From Gammaproteobacteria bacterium (GTDB taxonomy: Bacteria > Pseudomonadota > Gammaproteobacteria > SZUA-229): DNA of 21,922 nucleotides. Below are positions 6,984-15,102 of the stretch, in pieces; position 1 is the first letter of the stretch; each line of letters begins with the position of its first letter. The notes under the pieces are model-generated. The model was given only the letters and a program-made list of their open reading frames with translations. It was not told the DNA's origin and made no database searches. The translations under genes and the position numbers were made by a program. The stretch covers positions 1 to 21,922 of the forward strand of contig JAOUPA010000013.1 of NCBI GenBank assembly GCA_029880105.1, in the 5' to 3' direction.

Positions 6984-8411
6984 ATGCACGTACAGATTCC
7001 CTCTTTTGAAAAAGCCAGAGTACTGGTGGTTGGCGATCTTATGCTCGATCGCTACTGGCATGGCCCGACCTCACGAATTTCGCCCGAGGCGCCGGTACCG
7101 GTGGTGCATGTTAGTGAAATAGAAGAGCGCCCCGGCGGTGCCGGTAACGTGGCGCTCAATATCGCTGTGCTGGGTGCAAAAAGTACAGTGCTGGGTTTAA
7201 CCGGTGATGATGATGCCGCCAGTGCACTGGAGAAAAAATTACAGTCGTCTGGTGTCAATACAAAATTTATTCGCCTGCAGGATAATCCAACGATTACCAA
7301 GCTTCGCGTCATGAGCCGTCACCAGCAGTTGATCCGCCTTGATTTTGAAGACGGCTTTATTGGTCAGGATTTGTCGGCCATGGAGGCTGAATTTATAAAA
7401 TTACTGGATGAGCACGATGTCGTGGTCTGTTCTGATTATGGCAAGGGTAGTCTGCGAAATATCCAGACGCTGATCGCGCTGTGCAAGGAAAGAAATATTC
7501 CGGTACTGGTTGACCCCAAGGGTAAAGATTTTAGCAAGTACGCGGGTGCCAGTTTGATTACGCCTAATCTTTCCGAATTCGAGGAAGTGGTTGGTAAGTG
7601 TGCGGATGAAGATGAACTGGTGGCGAAGGCGGGAATGCTTTGTGACAAACATCAACTGGGCGCCCTGCTGGTAACGCGCAGCGAGCACGGCATGAGCCTG
7701 ATCGAAAGCAATAAAACTGTGACGCACTTACCGACACGTGCACGTGAAGTCTATGATGTGACTGGCGCCGGCGATACCGTGATTTCTACCCTGGCAGCGG
7801 CGTTAGCAGTAGGCCAGGATTTGCCGCATAGTACCGCGCTGGCCAACTTTGCTGCCGGGCTGGTTGTAGCGAAATCGGGAACTGCGAGTGTTACCGTTGA
7901 AGAGATGCAGCTGGCGAACCGCGAATACTTTCAAGTGGAACGCGGTGTGCTCGATGAGGCAAGCCTGTTTAATGCCATCGATGCCTGCCGCCAGCACGGT
8001 GAAACTATTGTTATGACCAATGGCTGTTTTGATATTTTGCATGCGGGTCACGTTACTTATCTGCAGCAGGCACGCCAGCTGGGTGATCGCCTGGTAGTTG
8101 CGGTGAATATTGATGAAACCGTGCGCCGACTGAAAGGGGCTGATCGACCGGTTAATAATGTTGAATACAGGATGTTGATGCTGGCTGCGCTGGAGTGTGT
8201 CGACTGGGTGGTACCTTTTACCGAGGATGAGCCCACCCGTTTAATCTGTGATCTGAAACCAGATATTCTGGTGAAAGGTGGCGATAACGATCCAGACAAA
8301 ATTCCCGGTGGCGACTGTGTACGTAAAGCCGGCGGCCAGGTAAAAGTTTTGTCTTATGTGGCAGGTGTCTCTACCACAGAGATAATTGGCTCTATCAGGG
8401 AAAAGGGATAA
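6984..8411 (+). CDS. hldE: Bifunctional heptose 7-phosphate kinase / heptose 1-phosphate adenylyltransferase
   Basis: HldE (formerly RfaE) catalyses two steps towards ADP-L-glycero-D-manno-heptose, the donor for LPS inner core. It phosphorylates D-glycero-beta-D-manno-heptose 7-phosphate at O-1, then adenylylates the 1-phosphate. The 475 residues match the E. coli enzyme (477). The N-terminal ribokinase-like domain (about 1-318) has GDLMLDRYWHG, the ERPGGAGNVA block and the VTGAGDT anion hole with catalytic Asp264. The C-terminal cytidylyltransferase-like domain (about 345-475) has TNGCFDILHAGH with the HxGH motif at 353-356, and GVSTTEII near its end. Both domains look intact. The phosphatase GmhB, isomerase GmhA and epimerase HldD of the pathway are not in the window. 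The next gene begins 8 bases downstream. Confidence 0.97.
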   Translation: MHVQIPSFEKARVLVVGDLMLDRYWHGPTSRISPEAPVPVVHVSEIEERPGGAGNVALNIAVLGAKSTVLGLTGDDDAASALEKKLQSSGVNTKFIRLQDNPTITKLRVMSRHQQLIRLDFEDGFIGQDLSAMEAEFIKLLDEHDVVVCSDYGKGSLRNIQTLIALCKERNIPVLVDPKGKDFSKYAGASLITPNLSEFEEVVGKCADEDELVAKAGMLCDKHQLGALLVTRSEHGMSLIESNKTVTHLPTRAREVYDVTGAGDTVISTLAAALAVGQDLPHSTALANFAAGLVVAKSGTASVTVEEMQLANREYFQVERGVLDEASLFNAIDACRQHGETIVMTNGCFDILHAGHVTYLQQARQLGDRLVVAVNIDETVRRLKGADRPVNNVEYRMLMLAALECVDWVVPFTEDEPTRLICDLKPDILVKGGDNDPDKIPGGDCVRKAGGQVKVLSYVAGVSTTEIIGSIREKG

Positions 8412-8419
8412 GTTACTTA

Positions 8420-9613
8420 ATGGCTGCAAGCGCCACCATTGCTGTAGATGTACTGATCGTTGGTGGTGGCATAGCAGGCCTGTGGACGCTGGCACGGTTA
8501 AAGCAGGCCGGATATAAGGTGGTTTTACTCGAAGCCGATGCACTGGGTGCAGGTCAGACCCGTTTTGCACAGGGCATTATTCACGGCGGCACCAAGTATG
8601 CGCTCACCGGTAAATTAACTGCCTCGTCTGAGGCCGTTGCAGATATGCCAGCTCTCTGGCGTAAGTGTTATCAGGGTAAGGGTATGCTGGATCTATCAAA
8701 GGCGACGCTATTATCTGAAGCACACTACCTCTGGTCGACTTCCAGTTTGACTTCTCGTGTCTCGGGTTTCTTTGCCAGCAAGGTGATGCGTGCGCGCACC
8801 AATGAGCTGGATAAAAATACACGACCCGCCATTTTTCAGCGCGCCGATTTCAAAGGCCAGATTTATGCGCTGGATGAGCCTGTGTTTGATGCCATGAGCG
8901 TGGTGCGTGCGATCGCTGAGCCTGTGATGGATTCTATAATGGCGATTAAAGCAGGCTCGATCAAATACGAGAATAACGTGTTGTCTGTTGAGTCGAAGAA
9001 CGACAAACAGTATGCATTCGAATTTAAAAAAATCGTGCTGACCGCAGGGCAGGGTAATGCGGCCCTGTTATCTAGTCTTGGTCTGCAGCAACCCGAGATG
9101 CAGCTACGCCCATTGAAAATGGTAATGATGCGCGGTGGGCTTTCTGATATGGTGTTTGCCCACTGCATGGGCGCGAGCGTGAATCCGAGAATAACGATTA
9201 CCTCGAACCATGATCAACATGGTGAGGTTGTCTGGTATCTGGGTGGGCAGCTGGCCGAAGATGGTGTGCGTCGCTCTGATGCCGAGCAGCTTGAGTGTGC
9301 AAAATCTGAATTGTCTGAGTTAATCCCTTGGCTGGATCAGTCAAAGTCACAGTGGGTTACACTGGATATAGACCGTGCCGAAGTTAAAAAGCCTGATGGC
9401 CAACGCCCTGATACTTTTTATGTGGAGCAACGCGGCAAAGTGATTACTGCCTGGCCGACAAAAATGGCACTATCGCCGATAATGGCTGAGCATGTTCTCA
9501 AAATAATTGAAGATGAAAAAACAGGCTGTGCTGATGATGATAATTTACCAGCATGGCTAAATCCGGCTTATGCATGCTTGCCGTGGAATGAAGAATCAAG
9601 GTGGTTGAGGTAA
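8420..9613 (+). CDS. FAD-dependent oxidoreductase, DAO superfamily
   Basis: This 397-residue flavoprotein of the D-amino-acid oxidase / glycerol-3-phosphate dehydrogenase superfamily begins with a Rossmann dinucleotide motif (VGGGIAG at 14-20, with the ribose-binding Glu38 closing the second strand). A second flavin-contact region, TRFAQGIIHGGTKY (47-60), is typical of the superfamily. No signal peptide or transmembrane helix is evident, so it is probably cytoplasmic or peripheral. The substrate cannot be assigned. The last bases overlap the start of the aldo/keto reductase gene (TAATG). It begins 8 bases after hldE, so it is translated within the heptose operon. A role in modifying a sugar or clearing a toxic intermediate is only inference from position. 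Confidence 0.8.
   Translation: MAASATIAVDVLIVGGGIAGLWTLARLKQAGYKVVLLEADALGAGQTRFAQGIIHGGTKYALTGKLTASSEAVADMPALWRKCYQGKGMLDLSKATLLSEAHYLWSTSSLTSRVSGFFASKVMRARTNELDKNTRPAIFQRADFKGQIYALDEPVFDAMSVVRAIAEPVMDSIMAIKAGSIKYENNVLSVESKNDKQYAFEFKKIVLTAGQGNAALLSSLGLQQPEMQLRPLKMVMMRGGLSDMVFAHCMGASVNPRITITSNHDQHGEVVWYLGGQLAEDGVRRSDAEQLECAKSELSELIPWLDQSKSQWVTLDIDRAEVKKPDGQRPDTFYVEQRGKVITAWPTKMALSPIMAEHVLKIIEDEKTGCADDDNLPAWLNPAYACLPWNEESRWLR
9598..9604 (+). promoter_or_regulatory. Ribosome binding site of the aldo/keto reductase gene
   Basis: AAGGTGG lies eight bases before the ATG at 9613, inside the end of the FAD-oxidoreductase gene. It favours that ATG over the in-frame GTG at 9601, which would add only four residues. 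Confidence 0.6.
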
Positions 9614-10404
9614 TGGAATTAAGATCTTTAGGATCAACGGGTATTAAAGTTAGTGCGCTTGGCTTGGGTACGGTCAAGTTTGGTCGTAATGAACAGGTTA
9701 AATATCCCCAGGATTTCAAAATTCCAAATGATCAGGATGTAATGCGCATTCTGGATATGGCGTGGTCAATGGGTATTAATTTTATTGATACCGCACCGGC
9801 CTATGGAACCAGTGAAGAGCGCCTGGGCAAGTTGCTGGCACAACGCCACGACTGGGTCATTGAAACCAAGGTGGGTGAGATATTTGAGAATGGACAATCA
9901 CGATTTGATTTTTCTGCCAGGCATACACGTGAAAGCGTTGAAAATAGTTTGAGAAAATTACGCCGCGATTATCTCGATGTGGTACTGGTACATTCCAGCG
10001 GCGATGATATGGCGATTATAGAAAAAGAAGAAGTTTTTGAGGAGCTTGAAAATCTAAAACAGAAGGGCCTGATCAGGGCGTTTGGTATGTCGAGTAAGAC
10101 TGTTGCAGGCGGCCTGTGGGTAGTTGAGCACTGCGATGTAGTGATGGCGACCTGTAATCTTGAATACAATGAAGAGCAGCCTGTTCTGGATAGAGCCATG
10201 GAGTTAAATAAGGGCGTTGTTATTAAAAAGGGGTTGCTCAGTGGTTATGCTGGTGTAGCTGCGGGTGGTCAGGGCGTTGAGCAATCTATTAAACATGTGT
10301 TAACTCAGCCAGCTGTTAGCAGCATGATAGTGGGTACTATCAATAGGCACCATCTGCAGAAAAATATAGAAATCGCCGCGCAATATGGTTCTGCGACTGA
10401 ATAG
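9613..10404 (+). CDS. Aldo/keto reductase family oxidoreductase
   Basis: This 263-residue NAD(P)H-dependent oxidoreductase has the aldo/keto reductase barrel. The catalytic tetrad is complete: Asp59 (FIDTAPAYG), Tyr64, Lys86 (IETKVGE) and His127 (LVHSSGDD). The C-terminal part carries the usual cofactor-binding region (near VSSMIVGTINRHHLQKNI). The protein is somewhat shorter than the 300-330 residues common in the family. The start overlaps the preceding stop by one base and waaF begins 3 bases after this stop, so translational coupling is likely. The substrate is unknown. Reduction of a sugar aldehyde or ketone would suit the context, but nothing in the sequence proves it. Confidence 0.88.
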   Translation: MELRSLGSTGIKVSALGLGTVKFGRNEQVKYPQDFKIPNDQDVMRILDMAWSMGINFIDTAPAYGTSEERLGKLLAQRHDWVIETKVGEIFENGQSRFDFSARHTRESVENSLRKLRRDYLDVVLVHSSGDDMAIIEKEEVFEELENLKQKGLIRAFGMSSKTVAGGLWVVEHCDVVMATCNLEYNEEQPVLDRAMELNKGVVIKKGLLSGYAGVAAGGQGVEQSIKHVLTQPAVSSMIVGTINRHHLQKNIEIAAQYGSATE

Positions 10405-10407
10405 CCT

Positions 10408-11421
10408 ATGACAGACCAGTCGAGACGATACCTGATTGTTGGTCCCTCATGGGTGGGCGATATGGTCATGGCGCAATCACTGTTTATTACGCTAAAAAAA
10501 CTTTACCCTGGATGTGTTATTGATGTGGTGGCACCTGAGTGGTCGTTACCAGTTTTGCAGAGGATGCCGCAGGTTAACCAGGGCATTGCTTTACCAGTCA
10601 GGCATGGTGAGTTTTCACTGATCAGGCGTATTAAGCTTGGACGTGGCCTTAGAGATAATAAATATACGCATGCAATTGTATTGCCGCGCTCATGGAAATC
10701 GGCACTGGTGCCTTTTTTTGCCCGGGCAAAAATACGCACGGGATTTAAGGGCGAGATGCGTTATGGCCTGATCAACGATATACGCCATCTGGATAAAAAA
10801 ATTCTGAAGAAAACGGTGCAGCGCTATGTTGCGCATGCCTATGAGGGCATGGCTGAGGCTCCCAGTACACCATTTCCAGAACTGAATGTAGATATCGCTA
10901 ATCGTGACAGGTTGACGAAGGAGCTCGGACTGGATCTATCACGCCCTGTTATCGCGATGATGCCAGGTGCAGAATACGGCCCGGCAAAGCAATGGCCTGA
11001 AGACTATTACAGGCAGCTGATAGGGATGCTGATTGAAAAAGGTTATCAGGTATGGGTGCTTGGTTCGGAAAAAGAAAAGGCACTAGGCAAAAGCATTACT
11101 GGGGCATTTGATAGCAATGCAATAAATCTGTGCGGCAAGACCGAGCTGGTTGATGTCATTGATTTGCTGTCCTGTGTTGAGCAGGTGGTAACGAATGATT
11201 CAGGCCTGATGCATGTGGCTGCGGCAGTTGGTATCAAGCTTAATGTCATTTACGGTTCATCAACACCTGACTATACACCGCCACTGGCTTTAGATGAAAA
11301 GATGAATATCTTTTATAAAAACCTGGAGTGCAGCCCCTGCTTTAAGAGGGTGTGTCCATTAAATCATACGGATTGCCTGGTAGGTATTAGTGCCAAAGAT
11401 GTTTATGAAAAAATACGCTAG
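10408..11421 (+). CDS. waaF: ADP-heptose:LPS heptosyltransferase II
   Basis: WaaF is a GT9-family, GT-B-fold enzyme on the cytoplasmic face of the inner membrane that transfers the second L,D-heptose onto heptose I of the LPS inner core. The sequence shows the N-terminal acceptor-side motif GPSWVGDMVMAQSLF with the conserved Asp18. It also shows AMMPGAEYGPAKQWP (183-197), the ADP-heptose-binding TNDSGLMHVAAAVG (262-275), and STPDYTPPL. The cysteine-bearing C-terminal segment ECSPCFKRVCPLNHTDCL is also typical of WaaF. Length (337) is close to the usual 340-350. WaaC is not recognised next to it, unlike in Pseudomonas, where waaC follows waaF. The gene ends the tight hldE operon; 41 bases separate it from the next gene. 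Confidence 0.93.
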   Translation: MTDQSRRYLIVGPSWVGDMVMAQSLFITLKKLYPGCVIDVVAPEWSLPVLQRMPQVNQGIALPVRHGEFSLIRRIKLGRGLRDNKYTHAIVLPRSWKSALVPFFARAKIRTGFKGEMRYGLINDIRHLDKKILKKTVQRYVAHAYEGMAEAPSTPFPELNVDIANRDRLTKELGLDLSRPVIAMMPGAEYGPAKQWPEDYYRQLIGMLIEKGYQVWVLGSEKEKALGKSITGAFDSNAINLCGKTELVDVIDLLSCVEQVVTNDSGLMHVAAAVGIKLNVIYGSSTPDYTPPLALDEKMNIFYKNLECSPCFKRVCPLNHTDCLVGISAKDVYEKIR

Positions 11422-11462
11422 TCAGGGTTTAACCTGCTGAAAATTATTGATGATTGATTTGA

Positions 11463-12554
11463 ATGGATATAAAAACTAAACCAGTTGCGGTGATGTGCTT
11501 CTCAAGCGGAACAGGCGGCATGGAGCGATCTGCTGTAAGGCTGGCCGAGACATTATCGCGTGTATCAAAGGTTGTTCTGGTTTGTAAGCGTGGCTCATTT
11601 GTTGAACAACTCTATCAGCAAGGTAGCTACCCATTCAAATGTGAATCAGTCGGTTTTGCAAGTCGAACATTTAGTCCTGCAATGTTATTTGGCGTGCGTG
11701 CAATAATAGATGCACATCAAATACATAACGTGATATTTTTTGGCGCCTCAGAGCTGAAGACCCTGTATTTTTCCTTCATGGGGAAATTGCTAAATGTCAC
11801 GGTCTGGCATGGCACGACCAAGAGCAGGCCAAAGAGGGATGCTATACATAACCAGGTCTATTCCTGTGTTGATCATCACGTTGCTATCTCAAAGCACCTG
11901 GATAGAAACGTCAGGCAGATCGTGCCGGTTCGTGGTAAGGCTGAATACCGGGTTATAAGACCATCTTTTACATTTGCTGATGATATTCAGGGTAAGCCAG
12001 GTCTGTCTGATCCGCAATGCTTAAATATCGTACACGTGGGCAGGGTGGCACACGGTAAGGGGCAGATTGATGCAGTGCTGGCATGCCGTGGGCTATATGA
12101 GGCAGGTGTCAAATTTGCCTTATGGATAGTAGGGGGTGGAGAAAAAGGTGAGCAGTACATGGATGAACTGATCCGTGTTGTTGAGTCATTGCCATATAAG
12201 GAATCTATTTATCTGAAAGGATATGTGGATGATGTAAATGAATATCTTAAAAAGGCGGATGTATTCCTGTTTCCCAGTTCTGGAGAAGGTATGCCCGGTT
12301 CGTACATTGAGGCGCTTCATCACGGGCTGATTTGTGTTTCATACGATAATACCGTCTTTCCGGAATTTCAGGATATGGGTTTTTATACCCATATTGTAGA
12401 AAATCAGCGAGTCGATAAATTGTCTGATAAGTTATGCGAGCTGGCTTCAGATATTCTCAGTGAGAAACAGAAGGTAAATGATAATATTCATTTATCAAGG
12501 AAATGCTTTTCTACGGAAAGAGAAATAAATGACTGGCTAGAGGTGCTGGAATAG
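11463..12554 (+). CDS. Glycosyltransferase family 4 protein
   Basis: This 363-residue GT-B-fold, retaining glycosyltransferase of the group 1 / GT4 type is presumably cytoplasmic or membrane-associated. The N-terminal Rossmann domain begins with AVMCFSSGTGGMERSAVRL, a glycine-rich acceptor loop. The C-terminal donor domain shows IVHVGRVAHGKGQ (189-201) and the EX7E motif in SGEGMPGSYIE (Glu275 and Glu283). The sugar donor and linkage cannot be read. It occupies the place where waaC or waaG stands in the Pseudomonas core locus, so a core glucosyl- or other hexosyltransferase is plausible. No good Shine-Dalgarno precedes the ATG. Confidence 0.85.
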   Translation: MDIKTKPVAVMCFSSGTGGMERSAVRLAETLSRVSKVVLVCKRGSFVEQLYQQGSYPFKCESVGFASRTFSPAMLFGVRAIIDAHQIHNVIFFGASELKTLYFSFMGKLLNVTVWHGTTKSRPKRDAIHNQVYSCVDHHVAISKHLDRNVRQIVPVRGKAEYRVIRPSFTFADDIQGKPGLSDPQCLNIVHVGRVAHGKGQIDAVLACRGLYEAGVKFALWIVGGGEKGEQYMDELIRVVESLPYKESIYLKGYVDDVNEYLKKADVFLFPSSGEGMPGSYIEALHHGLICVSYDNTVFPEFQDMGFYTHIVENQRVDKLSDKLCELASDILSEKQKVNDNIHLSRKCFSTEREINDWLEVLE

Positions 12555-12633
12555 AATTAATTGTCCTGGCTGCAGGGCGGTATAGTTATAATTAGTTGTC
12601 GTTCTGTAGCAAGAGCGTAAAGGGGAAATCGGT

Positions 12634-13365
12634 ATGAATGATTTAGAAAAATATTTTACTGAAAACACAGATAAGTCTATTCATAAATGGCATCATTATT
12701 TTGATGTTTATGACAGGCACTTTTCTCGTTACAGGGATACTGATGTCCATATTGTTGAGTTTGGTGTCTCGGAAGGTGGCTCATTGCAAATGTGGAAAAA
12801 CTATTTTGGGCCGAAATGTAAAATATATGGTGTTGATATAAATCCGTACTGCAAGGATCTAGAAGAAGATCGTATAAAGATATTTATTGGTGATCAGGAA
12901 GATCGAGATTTCCTGAGAACACTAGCCAAAGAAATTCCTCGAATAGATATCCTGGTGGATGATGGCGGGCACCGCATGCAGCAGCAAATTAATACTTTTG
13001 AAGAGCTGTTTCCATGTATTGATGAGAATGGTGTTTATTTATGCGAAGATCTACAAACTTCTTACTGGAATGGCTGGGGTGGCGGCGGCTATAAAAAATG
13101 GGGAACGTTTATTGAGTATAGTAAAAATTTTATTGACTATATTAATGCATGGTATTCACAGACGCCAAAGCTAAGTGTTTCTGATTTTACAAGAACGGCT
13201 AGCTCGCTACATTATTATTGCGGCATGCTGGTTATTGAGAAAGGGGTCGTGAATAAGCCATATGACTCAAGGACGGGTGAGCCAAAAATTGTTCAATTTA
13301 ATCCGCCGAGAAATCGATTGAAAAGCATAAAGAATAAACTAAAAAATTTCTTTCATATTAGGTGA
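12634..13365 (+). CDS. Class I SAM-dependent methyltransferase, MycE/ElmM-like sugar O-methyltransferase
   Basis: This 243-residue methyltransferase looks like the metal-dependent sugar O-methyltransferases that act on macrolide and aromatic polyketide sugars (MycE, ElmMI). The SAM-binding motif is VEFGVSEGGSLQMW (41-54). VDDGGH (108-113) and CEDLQTSYW (137-145) hold the acidic residues (Asp109/110, Glu138, Asp139) that bind magnesium in MycE. A strong ribosome binding site (AAAGGGG, 12619-12625) lies eight bases before the ATG. Among LPS genes it most likely methylates a polysaccharide or nucleotide-linked sugar hydroxyl. The C-terminus is strongly basic (NRLKSIKNKLKNFFHIR), which might favour membrane contact. 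A near-consensus -10 (TATAAT, 12587-12592) lies upstream without a well-spaced -35. Confidence 0.8.
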   Translation: MNDLEKYFTENTDKSIHKWHHYFDVYDRHFSRYRDTDVHIVEFGVSEGGSLQMWKNYFGPKCKIYGVDINPYCKDLEEDRIKIFIGDQEDRDFLRTLAKEIPRIDILVDDGGHRMQQQINTFEELFPCIDENGVYLCEDLQTSYWNGWGGGGYKKWGTFIEYSKNFIDYINAWYSQTPKLSVSDFTRTASSLHYYCGMLVIEKGVVNKPYDSRTGEPKIVQFNPPRNRLKSIKNKLKNFFHIR

Positions 13366-13415
13366 TTGTTCTTTTTAGTTAGAATGTTTTGGATAACTAT
13401 TAATGATTAAAAACT

Positions 13416-14162
13416 ATGAAGTTATATAACAGTATAAAAAAACGAATTGACCGATTGATTCAGGTGAGATTTGATAAAGAGACGGGTTTTTATCGCCATA
13501 AAAGATTTGGTAAATATGTATATATTCGTCATCCTACTCACTTAGCCAAAGAATCAGATATCTTATGGGTTTGTGAGAGTTTGTTTTTTCACAACTATTT
13601 ACCAAAAGACAATGATGTTGTTGTGGATCTAGGAGCTGGTTATGGTGATGAGGCTTTATATATTGCTGAGAAATCACCTAACTTGACTTATATTGGAGTT
13701 GAGGCGCAACCGGTAATATTTGAATGCCTGGCAAATACATTCAGGAAAGCTGGGCCAAATTTTATTGCATCACCTTATGCGATAACCAATGCTGATTCAG
13801 TAAAATTCGTTAGTCATTTTTCATACGCTGCGGTTGGTGGAACATCCAAGGGTTATATTGACGTGCCTACGATGAGGTGGGCTGATTTTCTTCAGCGTTA
13901 TAAAATCGACAGAATTGATCTTTTTAAAATGAATATAGAGGGTGCAGAGAAGGAGATTGTTCAGGGTATTGATGATTTTAGTTTTATAAAGCGCTTCATT
14001 ATCTCATGTCATGATTTCAGGGCTAATAATGGCGATGGTGAATGGTTTCGAACTAAAGATGTGGTAGTTGCTACGTTAAAAGAGAATGGTTACATCATCA
14101 AACCATTTAATTATGGGATCAGTTTTGCTGATGACTGGATATACGCAGAGCGCGAAACTTGA
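13416..14162 (+). CDS. FkbM-family methyltransferase
   Basis: This 248-residue class I SAM-dependent methyltransferase carries FkbM family marks. Motif I is VVDLGAGYGDEAL (69-81), the acidic residue that binds the SAM ribose is in GVEAQP (94-99), and the family signature DLFKMNIEGAEKEIVQG spans about 168-184. FkbM proteins methylate hydroxyl groups on sugars and polyketides and are common in surface-polysaccharide clusters. The N-terminus (MKLYNSIKKRIDRLIQVRF) is basic and amphipathic. The gene follows the MycE-like methyltransferase by 50 AT-rich bases and ends only 11 bases from the convergently transcribed GT2 gene. The acceptor is unknown. Confidence 0.85.
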   Translation: MKLYNSIKKRIDRLIQVRFDKETGFYRHKRFGKYVYIRHPTHLAKESDILWVCESLFFHNYLPKDNDVVVDLGAGYGDEALYIAEKSPNLTYIGVEAQPVIFECLANTFRKAGPNFIASPYAITNADSVKFVSHFSYAAVGGTSKGYIDVPTMRWADFLQRYKIDRIDLFKMNIEGAEKEIVQGIDDFSFIKRFIISCHDFRANNGDGEWFRTKDVVVATLKENGYIIKPFNYGISFADDWIYAERET

Positions 14163-14173
14163 TAGTTTTTCTG

Positions 14174-15058
14174 TTAGCTGAATTTTAGTCGACGCTGTAT
14201 TGCCCAGAAAAATGCAGCATAGTACTTCCAGTCAAGAATAATCCATCTCGTTAACAGGTTTAAAACTGTAATCGGTGTATGAGAGAGCCAGAGTCGCTTT
14301 TTATCGAGGTTGCGCCAGGTGAATAAAAACTTATTGCGGTTGGAGACCAGTCTTCTTAGATTATTGCTTCGGTAACTGCCAATCGTCGAGCTTGCCTGGT
14401 GGTAGACTTTGGCATCAGGTAAATAAAGGAGTTTGAACCCTTTTTCCATTGCCCTTCGGCCAAGGTCGCAGTCTTCCCAGTAGAACGGTGAGTAAATCTC
14501 ATCAAAGCCACCAAGCTCTAACAGCATTTCCCGGTTGCAGACAAAACAGCATCCTAGCCCGACAAACTGTGCATCATTATTTTGTATAAGGGTCCTTTGA
14601 GTTAGTGGGGTTCTTGTGTCAAATCGGAGAAAGCCACGCTTGTAATAAAGCAGCGTGGTTCTGTCGATGCTAATCACGTCTTCAAATGAACGGTCATAGT
14701 TGATGATATCGCCCTTGACTGCAAACAGTGGACTATCGTCGAATTCCTTAATCGATTTTGTGAAGTAGTCCTGGGTGAATGTAACATCGGTATTAACGAC
14801 GCATAGCAGTTCTAGTCTGGCCGCATAGATGCCTTTGTTGCAGGTAGAAGAAAAACCCAGATTGGTTTCGTTTTGTATTAGCCGGATGTCCGGGTAGGTA
14901 CTGTGAAGAAATAATACGCTATCATCGGCTGAGCAGTCATCAACAACAATAATTTCGTGCTCTAGTCCTTCCAGGGACTGTAGCAGAGAAGGCATGTTCT
15001 TTTCGAGAAGGTGGCGACCATTATAATTAGGTAGTACAACACTGATTGCTTGGCTCAT
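14174..15058 (-). CDS. Glycosyltransferase family 2 protein
   Basis: This 294-residue inverting glycosyltransferase has a GT-A fold. The nucleotide-binding segment is SVVLPNYNGRHLLEKNMPSL, with the paired acids VVDD at 38-41. The metal-binding position is NTD at 89-91, in place of the stricter DXD. The FYWEDCDLGRRAMEKG block later in the chain supplies the catalytic-base region, and the C-terminus is rich in basic and aromatic residues. Related proteins include rhamnosyltransferase-like enzymes of O-antigen clusters. If so, the 6-deoxyhexose from the neighbouring Gmd could be its donor; this is inference. It lies 44 bases downstream of gmd on the same strand and is probably co-transcribed with it. 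Confidence 0.88.
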   Translation of the reverse strand: MSQAISVVLPNYNGRHLLEKNMPSLLQSLEGLEHEIIVVDDCSADDSVLFLHSTYPDIRLIQNETNLGFSSTCNKGIYAARLELLCVVNTDVTFTQDYFTKSIKEFDDSPLFAVKGDIINYDRSFEDVISIDRTTLLYYKRGFLRFDTRTPLTQRTLIQNNDAQFVGLGCCFVCNREMLLELGGFDEIYSPFYWEDCDLGRRAMEKGFKLLYLPDAKVYHQASSTIGSYRSNNLRRLVSNRNKFLFTWRNLDKKRLWLSHTPITVLNLLTRWIILDWKYYAAFFWAIQRRLKFS

Positions 15059-15102
15059 ATTTTGTGTATCATATTAAAATGGGTTAGATTATCTGTATTT
15101 TT

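Noticed and set aside
11422..11462. Possible terminator after waaF (CAGG...CCTG)
   Set aside because: The stem is only 4 bp and no T-run follows, so it does not support termination between waaF and the GT4 gene.
12561..12592. Possible promoter TTGTCC / TATAAT before the MycE-like methyltransferase
   Set aside because: The -10 is good but the spacing is 20 bases and the -35 is poor. In AT-rich DNA such a -10 is expected by chance, so it is not listed as a feature.
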